Part shown: one piece after another, positions 24,487-34,085 of the stretch
Position numbering within the stretch: the first letter of the stretch is position 1
How the letters are laid out: the number at the start of each line of letters is the position of its first letter
Assembly: GCA_007132385.1 (NCBI GenBank)
Contig: SLOU01000118.1
Location: forward strand, 1-51,446
Origin: Balneolaceae bacterium
GTDB lineage: Bacteria; Bacteroidota; Rhodothermia; Balneolales; Balneolaceae
DNA length: 51,446 bases
Reading direction: 5' to 3'
The notes under the pieces: generated by a model
Databases searched by the model: none
Seen by the model: the letters and a program-made list of their open reading frames with translations, nothing else
Told to the model about the DNA's origin: nothing
Made by a program: the position numbers and the translations under genes

Positions 24487-25638
24487 TCAGGACGGCCTAA
24501 ACTTGATGTCAACTTTCGGAGTTTGATCCTGCTCGCGGTTGCGTACGATCAGGGCCTGTTCCACGCGATTGGAGATCCGGATAAACGACTCTGCGGCTTC
24601 CGATGCCGGTTCCGATACAACGATAGGAACACCCCGGTCGCTTGATTTCATTATGGGTTCACGCAGGGGAATTTCCCCAAGGAACGGTACGTCCAGCCTG
24701 GACGCCAGGTTGCGGGCTCCGTGTTTGCCAAAGATGTAGTATTTCTTCTCGGGCATATCTTCTGGCACGAAATAAGACATATTTTCGATGACACCCAGCA
24801 CCGGAACGTTCACTTTCTTGAACATTGCCACACCTTTTCTCACATCGTCGAGTGCCACAATCTGCGGTGTCGATACAATAACAGCCCCGGTCAGAGGAAC
24901 CGTCTGAACGATCGTGAGTTGAATATCCCCTGTACCCGGCGGAAGGTCGAGAACCATATAGTCGAGTTCTCCCCACTGCACTTCCTGCATAAACTGCTTC
25001 ACAGCACTGGTCACCATTGGGCCTCTCCAGATCATCGCCTGATCGGTATCCACCAGGAATCCCATCGATACAAGATGAACGCCGTGTTTCTCGATCGGTA
25101 CAAGTTTTTTATCGGTCGTAATGTTCGGGCGTTCGGAAACCCCGAACAGAGTCGGGATACTCGGCCCGTAGATATCGGTGTCGAGCAGGGCTGTTTTTGC
25201 GCCCGACCGGGCCAGGGCAACCGCCAGGTTTGCAGCGACGGTGGATTTACCCACACCTCCTTTCCCGGAAGCCACGGCTATGATATTCTTTACACCAGGC
25301 AGTATCGGTTCCTGTTTCGGCTGTTGTTTCTGCCCGGATATGCTTTGTTCAGCCTGGGTTTCGGACTCTTCCATTTTTCGTTTCCTGGAAAGATTCACCC
25401 CGGTGGTAATATCTACCACAGCATCCTTATCGACAAACTTGTGTATGGTGTCCGTACATTTTTGTTTGAGATCATGAGCCAATTTATCATCCTTCCCGGG
25501 AAATTCGATCGTGAATGAAATGTATTTGTCCTGTACAATGATATCCTGAATCATGCCGAGGGTTACCAGATCGGTATTTTCCTGCGGATGAAGAACGTGT
25601 GCCAAAGCGGTCCTTACCTGCTCTTTATTGATAGACAT
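24487..25638 (-). CDS. Mrp/NBP35-family P-loop ATPase, iron-sulfur carrier
   Basis: The 383-residue protein opens with a MIP18/DUF59 domain (about 5-85, VRTALAHVLHPQENTDLVTL), followed by a charged Gln-rich linker and the Mrp/ApbC ATPase with the deviant Walker A GKGGVGKSTVAANLA near residue 125 and LDTDIYGPSIPTLFG. The CxxC often found near the C-terminus of cluster carriers is not seen. The family carries or inserts iron-sulfur clusters in the cytoplasm. Lying just upstream of a run encoding several Fe-S enzymes, it may help mature them, but the 268-base gap with separate control elements means it could be independently expressed. Confidence 0.93.
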   Translation of the reverse strand: MSINKEQVRTALAHVLHPQENTDLVTLGMIQDIIVQDKYISFTIEFPGKDDKLAHDLKQKCTDTIHKFVDKDAVVDITTGVNLSRKRKMEESETQAEQSISGQKQQPKQEPILPGVKNIIAVASGKGGVGKSTVAANLAVALARSGAKTALLDTDIYGPSIPTLFGVSERPNITTDKKLVPIEKHGVHLVSMGFLVDTDQAMIWRGPMVTSAVKQFMQEVQWGELDYMVLDLPPGTGDIQLTIVQTVPLTGAVIVSTPQIVALDDVRKGVAMFKKVNVPVLGVIENMSYFVPEDMPEKKYYIFGKHGARNLASRLDVPFLGEIPLREPIMKSSDRGVPIVVSEPASEAAESFIRISNRVEQALIVRNREQDQTPKVDIKFRPS

Positions 25639-25834
25639 AGTTTTTTTCCAAAAATCTGTAAATCATAATTACTGCGTATATAGCCTAAAGATACGAATTC
25701 GGCTTTTGATTCTTAAACGGAAGGATAAAAACTTGAACGGTTTCATTTTTCAATTCGGGACAGAGAAATTATTATATTGACCCCTGTATCAATGCCCTGT
25801 TACCGATCAAACCCCCGAGACCAATTCATTCTCA

Positions 25835-26932
25835 ATGGGTAAGAGAACTCCATTATATGACAAACACGTAAGGCTCGACGCCAAAATTATCGATTTCGGC
25901 GGTTTCGATATGCCTGTACAATACAAGGGAATCAAACAGGAACACCATGCGGTTCGTAATTCCGCCGGGCTATTTGACGTCTCGCATATGGGTGAATTCA
26001 TTCTGGAAGGCCCGGAGGCCCTGGAACTGATCCAGTACGTAACCATCAACGACGCTTCCACGTTAAAACCGGGGAAAGCTCAATATACAGCCATGTGTTA
26101 TAAAGACGGCGGGATAGTCGATGACCTGCTTGTTTACATGCTGGCACCCGAAACCTATATGCTGGTCGTTAATGCAGCCAATATTGAGAAAGACCGGGAG
26201 TGGATCGAATCCCACAACAGGTTCGACGCTGTTCTTCGCGACCGGTCTGGTCACATCGCATTGCTTGCACTCCAAGGTCCATCTTCTCACGATATCCTGC
26301 GGCCAGTTTCGAACCTTGATCCCGGCCGGATCCCGTTCTACTCTTTCGAAATAGGCCATGTCGCGGATCAGCAAGACGTAATCGTTTCGGCTACCGGATA
26401 CACGGGAGAACAGGGATTTGAATTATACATCGACACAGAAAAAGCTGATCCAGGAGTGATCTGGGACAGATTGATGGAAGCTGGTGCCGAACAAGGACTC
26501 GAACCAGCCGGCTTGGGTGCCAGGGATACTCTGCGGCTTGAAATGGGATTCGCCCTGTATGGCAATGATATCACCAAAGATACCACCCCACTGGAAGGGC
26601 GCCTCGGGTGGCTGACGAAACTGGATAAAGGAGAATTTATCGGTTCTCAGGCTCTTAAATATCAAAAAGAAAAAGGCCTGGAAAAAAAACTTGTCGGTTT
26701 CAGGATCGACGGTTCACGGCAAATACCTCGGGCCGGATACGACATTTTTAATGTAGATGATATTAAAACAGGTTATGTGACCAGCGGCACGCAATCGGTT
26801 ACACTTGGTACGGGAATCGGAATGGGTTATGTTGATATCGATGAAGCCCGTGACAACAACCGGATATGGATTCAAATTAGAAAAAAAAAGGTTGCTGCCG
26901 TAATACAATCACCCCCTTTTATTAAAAAATGA
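25835..26932 (+). CDS. gcvT: Aminomethyltransferase, glycine cleavage system T protein
   Basis: The 365-residue protein starts MGKRTPLYDKHVRLDAK and contains FDVSHMGEF, QYTAMCYKDGGIVDDLLVY and VSATGYTGEQGFELY, all hallmarks of GcvT, plus the C-terminal barrel ending VAAVIQSPPFIKK. It takes the aminomethyl group from lipoylated H protein, releasing ammonia and forming methylene-tetrahydrofolate. Length matches the family (about 360). No gcvH or gcvP lies nearby, and the 196-base upstream region shows no glycine riboswitch that I can recognise. It points the same way as the comB-ftsK run but is separated from it by 129 bases. Confidence 0.97.
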   Translation: MGKRTPLYDKHVRLDAKIIDFGGFDMPVQYKGIKQEHHAVRNSAGLFDVSHMGEFILEGPEALELIQYVTINDASTLKPGKAQYTAMCYKDGGIVDDLLVYMLAPETYMLVVNAANIEKDREWIESHNRFDAVLRDRSGHIALLALQGPSSHDILRPVSNLDPGRIPFYSFEIGHVADQQDVIVSATGYTGEQGFELYIDTEKADPGVIWDRLMEAGAEQGLEPAGLGARDTLRLEMGFALYGNDITKDTTPLEGRLGWLTKLDKGEFIGSQALKYQKEKGLEKKLVGFRIDGSRQIPRAGYDIFNVDDIKTGYVTSGTQSVTLGTGIGMGYVDIDEARDNNRIWIQIRKKKVAAVIQSPPFIKK

Positions 26933-27061
26933 AGAAATAAAGTTTCTGCACGTTGATCTTTGTAAATTGAATTTGGGACCGATACAACCCATGTATTCAC
27001 CCCGTTTGTCATTTGAAAATTATAGAAAACCCGCAACATTTTAGCAGACCAGATCTAACTC

Positions 27062-27811
27062 ATGCCATCATTAAATCAAATCGATGTCTATTTTTCCGCT
27101 CAAACCTGTCAGGATGAGCAACTTCGCGATAAAACGGTTGTCGTTGTTGATGTTCTCAGAGCCACCTCGACCATCGTCACCGCGATTGCTAACGGTGCCA
27201 AAGGGGTGATTCCGGTTGGTGATATGGGTGAAGCCAGCAAAATATCCCAGAATATAGACTCTGAGGATCATCTGCTTTGCGGTGAAAAGGACGGGGTCAA
27301 GATTCAGGGTTATGATCTTGGTAATTCTCCGCTGGAATATACCCGTGAACTGGTAAGTGGGAAAACATTAATTTTCAATACCACAAACGGAACCAAAGCG
27401 ATAAAAAAATCGCTGGGCGCAAAGGAATTGCTGATTGCAGCTTTTCTGAATATCGATATGGTTGTCGAAACCCTGCGGTTCCTTGATAACGAAATCGTCA
27501 TTGTTTGTTCGGGCTGGAAAGGCCGGTTATGCATGGAAGACCTGATGCTTGCCGGTAATATCATCTACAACCTGTCTGATGGCCAGATGCATCCCGAAAC
27601 CCCGGATGGCGCCAAGGTAGCGTTTAGTATCTATGAAAAATTTGGGAATGACCTGGAATCTGTCATCTTTAACTCCAACCATGCGGTTCGGCTCAAAGAG
27701 ATCGCCGGTACCGAGGATGTCAGCTACAGCTGCCGGAAAAACACAACCCGGGTTCTTCCTGTACTAAAAGAAGGTATCATCACTAACAGACATGTCGAAA
27801 AAACGGAATAA
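27062..27811 (+). CDS. comB: 2-phosphosulfolactate phosphatase (ComB) family protein
   Basis: The 249-residue protein has the ComB signatures VVVDVLRATSTIVTAI near residue 30, LCGEKDGVKIQGYDLGNSP near 72-90 and TNGTKAI near 110. The family is named for dephosphorylating 2-phosphosulfolactate to sulfolactate in coenzyme M synthesis. Most bacterial members, including those in this phylum, lack that pathway and their substrate is uncertain. It is the first gene of the envelope/division run and its last 20 bases overlap the start of ftsK, indicating coupled translation. No sulfonate gene is in the window, so the name reflects family, not proven function. Confidence 0.88.
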   Translation: MPSLNQIDVYFSAQTCQDEQLRDKTVVVVDVLRATSTIVTAIANGAKGVIPVGDMGEASKISQNIDSEDHLLCGEKDGVKIQGYDLGNSPLEYTRELVSGKTLIFNTTNGTKAIKKSLGAKELLIAAFLNIDMVVETLRFLDNEIVIVCSGWKGRLCMEDLMLAGNIIYNLSDGQMHPETPDGAKVAFSIYEKFGNDLESVIFNSNHAVRLKEIAGTEDVSYSCRKNTTRVLPVLKEGIITNRHVEKTE

Positions 27812-30275
27812 AGGCGGCTTTCTCAGCGGCTTAACCTATACGCGAAAGGTTGAAATAACAGGCATACTGATTATGGCTGTTTCGGTTTTACTCCTGTTAT
27901 GCATTGCAACCTATCACCCGAACGACTACGGGATTGTTAAAAGCATCCCATCCAGCTCCATCTTTTCTCTGGACCACTCTCCGTCTATGCAGGTGGAAAA
28001 CTGGCTGGGCGTGATCGGTGCTTACATCTCATTTATGTTTGTCGATCTTATGTTCGGTTATTCCAGCCTTATCATCCCCCTGCTCCTTTTTTCACTCGGT
28101 TGGTTTGTCTTCCGCGGGAAGAATCTGAGCCGGCTGAACTGGCCGGCGGCTTATGGAATCTGGAGTATGGTGTTAATTTCTACCACACTCGGTTGGTTCT
28201 ACAACCATTACGACTGGTATTCGTCTGTCTGGAGTGGAAATTCGGGAGTTGCCCTTGCACAGATTCTGCACAACATCACTGGCACTGGTTCTATCGCCAT
28301 TCTCTCGGTACTCCTGCTTGTGACTTTACTGATCCTGCTCGACCGTGACCTGCAAAAAACGGTGGATGTGTTTAAAAACGGGATCAATCGCTATAAAGAA
28401 CGGCGGGAAGCCCGCAGGGAAAGACGCCGGCTGCGAAAAGAGGAAAGAACCAGGAACAAACAGAAGGGGAAGGCTGAAAAACAGGATTTACAAGAACTGA
28501 AAGATCCCGGAAGAAAGGGTCAGGTTGAGCCTGAACTAGAATCTTCCTCAATCGATGAGATCGTCAGAAAATCCAGCCGGGAAGACCTTGAACGTCAAAA
28601 ACAGGAAGAGGAAGAACTTCAGGGGATCCATCAGAAAACCCGGGCTGTTCTTGACAAAAATAACGACTCAGCCAGCGGCGATAATGATGATGATGACGAT
28701 GTAGAGATCTCGGTGTTTGTTGGCGAGGGCGATGAAGAAGCCGAAGACAAGGCTCTCGACCGCCAGAACAAGGACAAGGCCCGGGATGTGCCTGTCATCA
28801 AGTACAAATTTCCCGGTATCAATCTGCTGGATGCTCCTCCCGCCGAAGGAAATGAAGTGGACCTGGAAGAGATCAAGGAAAACAAGCGGATTATCCTGGA
28901 CAAACTCCGGCGTCACAAAATCGAGATATTGGGAATCAACGCGATCGTGGGACCCACCGTAACCCTGTATGAGCTCGAACCTGCACCGGATGTCAAGATC
29001 AGTAAAATTCAAAGTTATGCCAACGACCTGAAGATGGCAACAGCAGCACATGGCCTCCGGATCATAGCACCGATCCCGGGACGGTCGGCCGTTGGGATCG
29101 AAATCCCAAATAATTCCAGGGAAACAGTCTATATCCGCTCGGTTATCAATACCAGAAAATTTGTCGAAACCGATTTTGAATTGCCCATTGCATTTGGAAA
29201 AACGATCGAAAACGAAGTCTTCATGATCGATCTTACCCGAATGCCACACCTGTTGATGGCAGGTGCCACCGGGTCGGGAAAATCAGTCGGAATCAACACC
29301 ATCATCACCTGTTTGCTCTATAAATGCCATCCGGATGATCTAAAATTTGTGATGATCGACCCCAAAAAGATCGAATTATCTCTCTATCGTAATATTCAGC
29401 ATCACTTCCTTGCTGTACTTCCCGGGTCCGAGGAGCCGATCGTCACCGACACCTCCAGGGCGCTCGAAACACTTCAAAGTGTCTGTAAAGAGATGGATGA
29501 GCGGTATGAGCTGCTGAAAATGGCCCTTGTCCGCGACATCCGCGCCTATAACAACAAATACAGGAACGGTGAGCTGGACGAAGAACTGGGCCACCGGCAC
29601 CTGCCCTACATCGTAGTTATTATCGACGAGCTGGCCGACCTGATGATGACAGCCGGCAAGCAGATAGAAGAACCGATTGCGCGCATTGCACAGCTTGCAC
29701 GGGCAATCGGCATTCATCTTGTTGTAGCGACCCAGCGTCCGTCGGTCAATGTGATCACCGGTACAATCAAAGCTAATTTCCCGGCGCGTATTGCCTACCA
29801 GGTGGCCTCCAAGGTCGACTCGCGAACGATTCTCGATGTTGGTGGAGCCGATCAGCTTGTAGGACGGGGCGACCTTTTATTTACCAACGGAGGCGGAATG
29901 ACACGGCTGCAAAACGCATTTGTTTCCACCAGGGAAGTGGAGCAGATCACCTCCTTTATCGGAAACCAGACAGGCTACAAGCAACCTTTTAAGCTTCCCG
30001 TAGTACAAGATGATACAGGCGACATCCCCGATCCCCTTGATGATATCGACGAATATTTTGAGGCGGCTGCCAAACTGGTCGTATTGCATCAACAAGGATC
30101 GGTATCGCTCTTGCAGCGCAAACTGAAAATCGGTTATAACCGGGCGGGACGAATAATCGATCAGCTTTTTAATGCCGGTGTCGTCGGTTCATACCAGGGC
30201 AGTTCGGCCAGGGATGTGCTTGTTCAAACCGAAGAAGAACTTCAGGAGTTACTCGATGAACTTGATCTCACTTAA
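27792..30275 (+). CDS. ftsK: DNA translocase FtsK/SpoIIIE
   Basis: The 827-residue protein has four or five N-terminal membrane helices (about 20-190), a basic then acidic linker (about 195-340) rich in Arg, Lys, Glu and an Asp run, and the motor domain. The motor shows the Walker A GATGSGKSVGINTI near residue 490, VVIIDELADLMM (Walker B) and HLVVATQRPSVNVITG. The C-terminal winged-helix gamma domain (about 755-827, LQRKLKIGYNRAGRIIDQL) reads KOPS-type orienting sequences. FtsK pumps chromosome termini through the closing septum and activates XerCD. Its linker is short compared with E. coli FtsK (1329 residues). It overlaps both comB and lolA by 20 bases. Confidence 0.97.
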   Translation: MSKKRNKGGFLSGLTYTRKVEITGILIMAVSVLLLLCIATYHPNDYGIVKSIPSSSIFSLDHSPSMQVENWLGVIGAYISFMFVDLMFGYSSLIIPLLLFSLGWFVFRGKNLSRLNWPAAYGIWSMVLISTTLGWFYNHYDWYSSVWSGNSGVALAQILHNITGTGSIAILSVLLLVTLLILLDRDLQKTVDVFKNGINRYKERREARRERRRLRKEERTRNKQKGKAEKQDLQELKDPGRKGQVEPELESSSIDEIVRKSSREDLERQKQEEEELQGIHQKTRAVLDKNNDSASGDNDDDDDVEISVFVGEGDEEAEDKALDRQNKDKARDVPVIKYKFPGINLLDAPPAEGNEVDLEEIKENKRIILDKLRRHKIEILGINAIVGPTVTLYELEPAPDVKISKIQSYANDLKMATAAHGLRIIAPIPGRSAVGIEIPNNSRETVYIRSVINTRKFVETDFELPIAFGKTIENEVFMIDLTRMPHLLMAGATGSGKSVGINTIITCLLYKCHPDDLKFVMIDPKKIELSLYRNIQHHFLAVLPGSEEPIVTDTSRALETLQSVCKEMDERYELLKMALVRDIRAYNNKYRNGELDEELGHRHLPYIVVIIDELADLMMTAGKQIEEPIARIAQLARAIGIHLVVATQRPSVNVITGTIKANFPARIAYQVASKVDSRTILDVGGADQLVGRGDLLFTNGGGMTRLQNAFVSTREVEQITSFIGNQTGYKQPFKLPVVQDDTGDIPDPLDDIDEYFEAAAKLVVLHQQGSVSLLQRKLKIGYNRAGRIIDQLFNAGVVGSYQGSSARDVLVQTEEELQELLDELDLT

Positions 30276-30993
30276 TATATTCAGATGGAGAAAACGCCAG
30301 CTAGGGGCTGCGATACCCTTGATAAATTCAGTGATTTTTTTTTCACTGAAAAAGGCGCTTGCGTTAAAGTATTCCAGTCTTACAGGATTTTCCCTGTGTC
30401 TGTTGTTTTCCTGGGTTATACTGGCCGCAGGCAGCACCGCAAATGCTCAAACTCCCGTCTTTGACGAACTCAAACAACAGTTTGAAAGCGGAATGATCTT
30501 TCACGCGGAATTCATTCATGAATACCAGGATTCCTATACGGGAGAGGAATCGCGTACCCAGGGTGAGATCTGGATCGGAAAGGAACATTACAGGGTAGAA
30601 AGCGATGAACAGGTTATGATTGTAGACGGGGAGTTATCAAGAGTTTTCGACCCTGTTCGTAACCGTGTGCTGATCAGTGATTATATCGAAGAGGAAGACG
30701 ACTTTGCACCATCGAGAATGCTTCAGGGGGTGGATGATACCTACGAAGTACAGGAAGACAGCGAGTCCTCCGAAACCGTTATCACACTCACCTCCAGCGA
30801 TCCGTTTGCCATTTTTACCGTTGTTGAAATACAAATCGATCCGCAGGGAATTCCGAAAGGTATCGAAGCGATCGACCAGGTAGACAACATTCTGTTTATA
30901 CGATTCGAAAACGGTGAATTTATACAGCAGCCGCAAGATTTATTTCAAATGGATGTTCCGGATGACGTGGAACAGATCGATCTACGACATTAA
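30256..30993 (+). CDS. lolA: LolA-family outer-membrane lipoprotein carrier
   Basis: I start the gene at ATG 30256, where AGGAG lies 7 bases upstream, rather than the ORF-track 30172; this gives 245 residues and a 20-base overlap with ftsK. An unusually long N-terminal stretch (about 1-65) with two hydrophobic parts precedes a cleavage-like site AGSTANAQ. The mature part has the LolA fold pattern: FDELKQQFESGMIFHAEFIH, YTGEESRTQGEIWIGKEHYR and a late IRFENGEFI. LolA ferries lipoproteins across the periplasm from LolCDE to the outer membrane. FtsK-LolA adjacency recurs in Bacteroidota. The early hydrophobic segment LINSVIFFSLKKALALKY may belong to a long signal; a start further in, around MIF or later, cannot be excluded. 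Confidence 0.88.
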   Translation: MNLISLNIFRWRKRQLGAAIPLINSVIFFSLKKALALKYSSLTGFSLCLLFSWVILAAGSTANAQTPVFDELKQQFESGMIFHAEFIHEYQDSYTGEESRTQGEIWIGKEHYRVESDEQVMIVDGELSRVFDPVRNRVLISDYIEEEDDFAPSRMLQGVDDTYEVQEDSESSETVITLTSSDPFAIFTVVEIQIDPQGIPKGIEAIDQVDNILFIRFENGEFIQQPQDLFQMDVPDDVEQIDLRH

Positions 30994-31001
30994 CCATTAT
31001 T

Positions 31002-32009
31002 ATGGCCAGTAAAGGTCTTAAAATTGTATTCTCACTGCTGATTGCCGCTCTCTTTCTGTGGTTTGCTTTCAGGGGTGTCCCTTTATCGGAATTATGGAAT
31101 CAGATCACTGAAATCAAACTTGGCTGGATTTTTCCCTTCACTATTGTGATGCTGCTGAGTCATTATCTACGTGCCGAACGATGGATGCTCTTATTGACCG
31201 ATCTGAAGATCAAACCATTGCGTTCGACCATGATGGCGGGAGTCATGCTTGGCTATATGGTCAACTATGCATTTCCCCGTCTTGGTGAGGTTTCAAGGCC
31301 GGTTTATGTCGCAAGAAAAAACGGGTTGAGCAGTGGTAAATTACTGGGTACGATCGTCCTTGAGCGAATCATTGATCTTGTCTGTCTGATCTTTTTCCTG
31401 CTCTTTATCAGTATCTATTTTATTGCCGACGAAGAGATACTGAGCCAGATATTCGGCACCGAAGGGTGGACAACCCGGGTATACCTGTTCATTCCCACTG
31501 TTCTGGCTCTACTGATCTTTTTTTCCTGGGCCGGTTTTCGTCTGCTCCGTTTTATTGAAACAAAATGGCAACTGGATAATCCTTTTTTGAAAAAGTTGGT
31601 GGAATTTATCGATATGTTCTGGAAAGGGATCGTATCGGTACGGAATGTAAACAACTGGCCTCTCTATATCCTCTATACGCTCGGCATCTGGGCTGGATAT
31701 ATCATGATGGCCTATCTTCCGTTCTGGATGCTCGACATGCACACAATTTACGATCTCGGAGCGATCGAAGCCATGGTGCTGACGATTATTTCTGCAGTCG
31801 GAATGGCCGTACCGACCCCCGGGGGCATCGGGAGCTATCACCTGTTTACTCAGCAAACATTGTGGTTAATTTTTTCAGTTCCCCTGGTTACTTCTTTGAC
31901 TTATGCAACTGTTAATCATGGAGTTACAATGATTATGGTACTTTTAACCGGGCCACTGATTTTGTGGTTTGACAAATATTACACACTCAAAAACAAAGTC
32001 GTACGTTGA
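31002..32009 (+). CDS. Lysylphosphatidylglycerol synthase-type transmembrane (UPF0104) protein
   Basis: The 335-residue protein is almost all membrane helices, eight or so, with the family motifs LRAERWMLLL near residue 60, AFPRLGEVSRPVYVARKNG near 90-108 and VPTPGGIGSYHLFTQQ near 272. These match the flippase-type transmembrane domain of MprF-like lysylphosphatidylglycerol synthases (UPF0104), here without the catalytic aminoacyl-transferase domain. Such free-standing members are thought to move or modify lipids, but the substrate here is unknown. It follows lolA by 8 bases and is probably in the same transcript. Confidence 0.88.
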   Translation: MASKGLKIVFSLLIAALFLWFAFRGVPLSELWNQITEIKLGWIFPFTIVMLLSHYLRAERWMLLLTDLKIKPLRSTMMAGVMLGYMVNYAFPRLGEVSRPVYVARKNGLSSGKLLGTIVLERIIDLVCLIFFLLFISIYFIADEEILSQIFGTEGWTTRVYLFIPTVLALLIFFSWAGFRLLRFIETKWQLDNPFLKKLVEFIDMFWKGIVSVRNVNNWPLYILYTLGIWAGYIMMAYLPFWMLDMHTIYDLGAIEAMVLTIISAVGMAVPTPGGIGSYHLFTQQTLWLIFSVPLVTSLTYATVNHGVTMIMVLLTGPLILWFDKYYTLKNKVVR

Positions 32010-32119
32010 CGGGATTGCCAAGGATGTTAAAAAATTTACAACTGGAATGCACTTCCATTCAATTGCTAAACAAAATTTCATACATTACAATATTACCATA
32101 CAAGCCTGAGTTACCCCGG

Positions 32120-33877
32120 ATGCGCAAATTATTACTTATCATACCTTTACTATTTGGATTTTGTCTGTTATCAGCCGAATCCATGTCGGGCCAGCAGGCT
32201 CAGGACGGAGAGGGCTCTCTTTTGCCCGATATCGATCCGCAGGATATTGAAATTCGAAGTCAATTCCGGGCTCGTTTCCCAGGACTGAGACGTCAGCCGA
32301 TACTCGGTTTCACCCCCGGATCCAGGGTGTTCCAGGTCGATCCCGACCGGATTCCGTTTCTGGAAGATCCTGAAAATATCGCCGCACAGATTCCCGTCGG
32401 AGAATTGGACAGGCCTGAAGAACCTGAACAGAGGCTCTTTCCTTATGCAGATGACCGTATCGCTTTCGGACGGCTCGGCCTAGGAAACAACACCTCCATC
32501 GAATCCGAATTTTACGCAAATGCTGAAGCCAGAGAAAATCACTGGTTCACAGCATCCATGCGCCACAATTCAACAAATGGACATCTCGATCATAAAAGTT
32601 CTTTCCGCTATTTTGATGTTGAATCTAGTTACCGCGGCAAAATCGGCCAGCGGACGATCGCCGGAGTTACGGCAGGTGTTCAGACCGACTTCAATTACAT
32701 GCCTGAACTGGATGTCGACCTGTCGGATGTCGAGTCTTCTGCCGAGAGCTTCAGATTAAATACAGGCCGGAAAGATTATACCAATTTTCACGGTGGCGTC
32801 AGGATACAGCACTATCAGAATGCCATCGAGCATCTTGATATCGGATTCAATTCCTATTTCAGTTCGATCCGGCTTGATGACGACAGCTTCGGTTTTACTT
32901 CCGATCTGTCTGACTGGGGAGTTTCTCTAGACGGCAGTTATACCTGGGCAGGAGCAAGTATCAACGAAACCTATGGCCTTTTCGGCGACATACAGGCGGG
33001 AGGATTTGAAATCGAACCGGCAGATGGAAACCAAACCTGGTTTATGGTGGGGGGCGGTGCCTATTACCAGCGATTGTTTAATTACAACACATTGCTGAGA
33101 GCTTCCCTGGGAGCTTACCTTGTTGAAGATGCTGCAGAAAATTCGACCTTCTATCTTGCCCCGGATATCCTCGCCGAACACTATATATCGAGCCGTATCA
33201 CTATATCTGGCAGCCTGAAAGGCAAACCGAGCCATGCCGGACATATGCAGTATCACGCAAACAACCGGTTTCTTCTGCCCGAAAATCAATTGGTCCACCA
33301 GTACAACCTGACGGCAAAGGGACAGCTTACCGTTGAACCCATTTCAAATAACAAGATCCGGGGAGGCTTCACCTTTCAAACCGGCAAGAATTATCCAGTC
33401 TATCAGCGAAGCCCGGATCTGGATCTGGACCTGACGCCTGGAGAAAACTTTCGAGGACATTACACACTCGGTTTTGAGGACGTCTATATACCCGGTTTCT
33501 TCGCCGGAATAAATGTGGATCTGATCCCGGAACGTCTCTGGTTTGATGCAGAGGCATATGCCAGGAATCCCAGGATCTCATCCGATCAAAAAATTCCCTT
33601 TGAAGAAAGTTATGGCTTGAACGGATCTATTACCGTCCGGCCATTTCAGAGACTGCTTATCGAGGGGTGGGGGGAATTTATCGGTTCAAGAGAAACATTT
33701 GACGAGATCAAACTTGATCCGTTTTTACAGCTTGGAACACGTCTGGAACTCCGACTTGCAAATCGCGTCGGTGCATATGGGAAAATTGTTAATCTTCTGA
33801 ATCAGGATTATGAAATCTGGGAAGGGTATAACGAACGGCCATTTCAGGTCTATGCCGGAATTACAATTAACCTCTAA
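32120..33877 (+). CDS. Plug-less TonB-dependent-receptor-like outer-membrane barrel
   Basis: I start at ATG 32120 (MRKLLLIIPLLFGFC...), the first methionine that gives a signal peptide (cleavage near MSGQQ); the ORF-track start at 32006 adds 38 non-matching residues. The 585-residue product is a beta-rich outer-membrane barrel with many aromatic-girdle strands. The late segment ELRLANRVGAYGKIVNLLNQ followed by EGYNERPFQVYAGITI is typical of the last strands of TonB-dependent receptors. No plug domain or TonB box is visible; a proline/acidic N-terminal region (about 25-120) replaces it. It lies in the run that ends with exbB-exbD-tonB, so it may be their client, though a plug-less barrel is not an obvious TonB substrate. 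Confidence 0.75.
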   Translation: MRKLLLIIPLLFGFCLLSAESMSGQQAQDGEGSLLPDIDPQDIEIRSQFRARFPGLRRQPILGFTPGSRVFQVDPDRIPFLEDPENIAAQIPVGELDRPEEPEQRLFPYADDRIAFGRLGLGNNTSIESEFYANAEARENHWFTASMRHNSTNGHLDHKSSFRYFDVESSYRGKIGQRTIAGVTAGVQTDFNYMPELDVDLSDVESSAESFRLNTGRKDYTNFHGGVRIQHYQNAIEHLDIGFNSYFSSIRLDDDSFGFTSDLSDWGVSLDGSYTWAGASINETYGLFGDIQAGGFEIEPADGNQTWFMVGGGAYYQRLFNYNTLLRASLGAYLVEDAAENSTFYLAPDILAEHYISSRITISGSLKGKPSHAGHMQYHANNRFLLPENQLVHQYNLTAKGQLTVEPISNNKIRGGFTFQTGKNYPVYQRSPDLDLDLTPGENFRGHYTLGFEDVYIPGFFAGINVDLIPERLWFDAEAYARNPRISSDQKIPFEESYGLNGSITVRPFQRLLIEGWGEFIGSRETFDEIKLDPFLQLGTRLELRLANRVGAYGKIVNLLNQDYEIWEGYNERPFQVYAGITINL

Positions 33878-33881
33878 GGAA

Positions 33882-34085
33882 ATGGACAAGACATTTATAA
33901 AAGCGTTCAGAGAAATCGTTCGCAAAGAGATAATCAAGAAGAATACCGTTGAAATATCGGGCTTTGGACGGTTTGAAGTTATACATCAAAAACAACATCA
34001 GAAAAAAAAGGAAAACGGGCAATTAGTGATGATGCCGCCCAGGGATTTCGTCGTATTTTCACCTGAAGATTCGGGGGATCAATGA
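33882..34085 (+). CDS. Miniature HU/IHF-like DNA-binding protein
   Basis: The ORF-track start at 33810 would overlap the barrel gene by 68 bases and adds residues unlike HU; ATG 33882 has AAGGA directly upstream and gives 67 residues. The core VEISGFGRFEVIHQKQHQKK and the ending RDFVVFSPED match the beta-sheet and arm region of HU-family proteins (compare IGFGxFEV and the FKPG-type strand). It is much shorter than normal HU (about 90). The first helix appears to be missing and the arm is short and basic. It overlaps the HU-SPOR gene by 4 bases (ATGA), which suggests the two HU-like proteins are made together and may pair. Confidence 0.75.
   Translation: MDKTFIKAFREIVRKEIIKKNTVEISGFGRFEVIHQKQHQKKKENGQLVMMPPRDFVVFSPEDSGDQ

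Noticed and set aside
24721-25518. 265-residue plus-strand ORF opposite mrp
   Set aside because: Antisense shadow of a strongly conserved gene; composition is rich in His, Arg and Phe as such shadows are.
25639-25834. Glycine riboswitch ahead of gcvT
   Set aside because: No tandem aptamer-like conserved elements are visible and the region is AT-rich and short.
33810-33881. Upstream extension of the mini-HU gene
   Set aside because: It overlaps the barrel gene and adds residues unlike HU; AAGGA just before ATG 33882 marks the better start.
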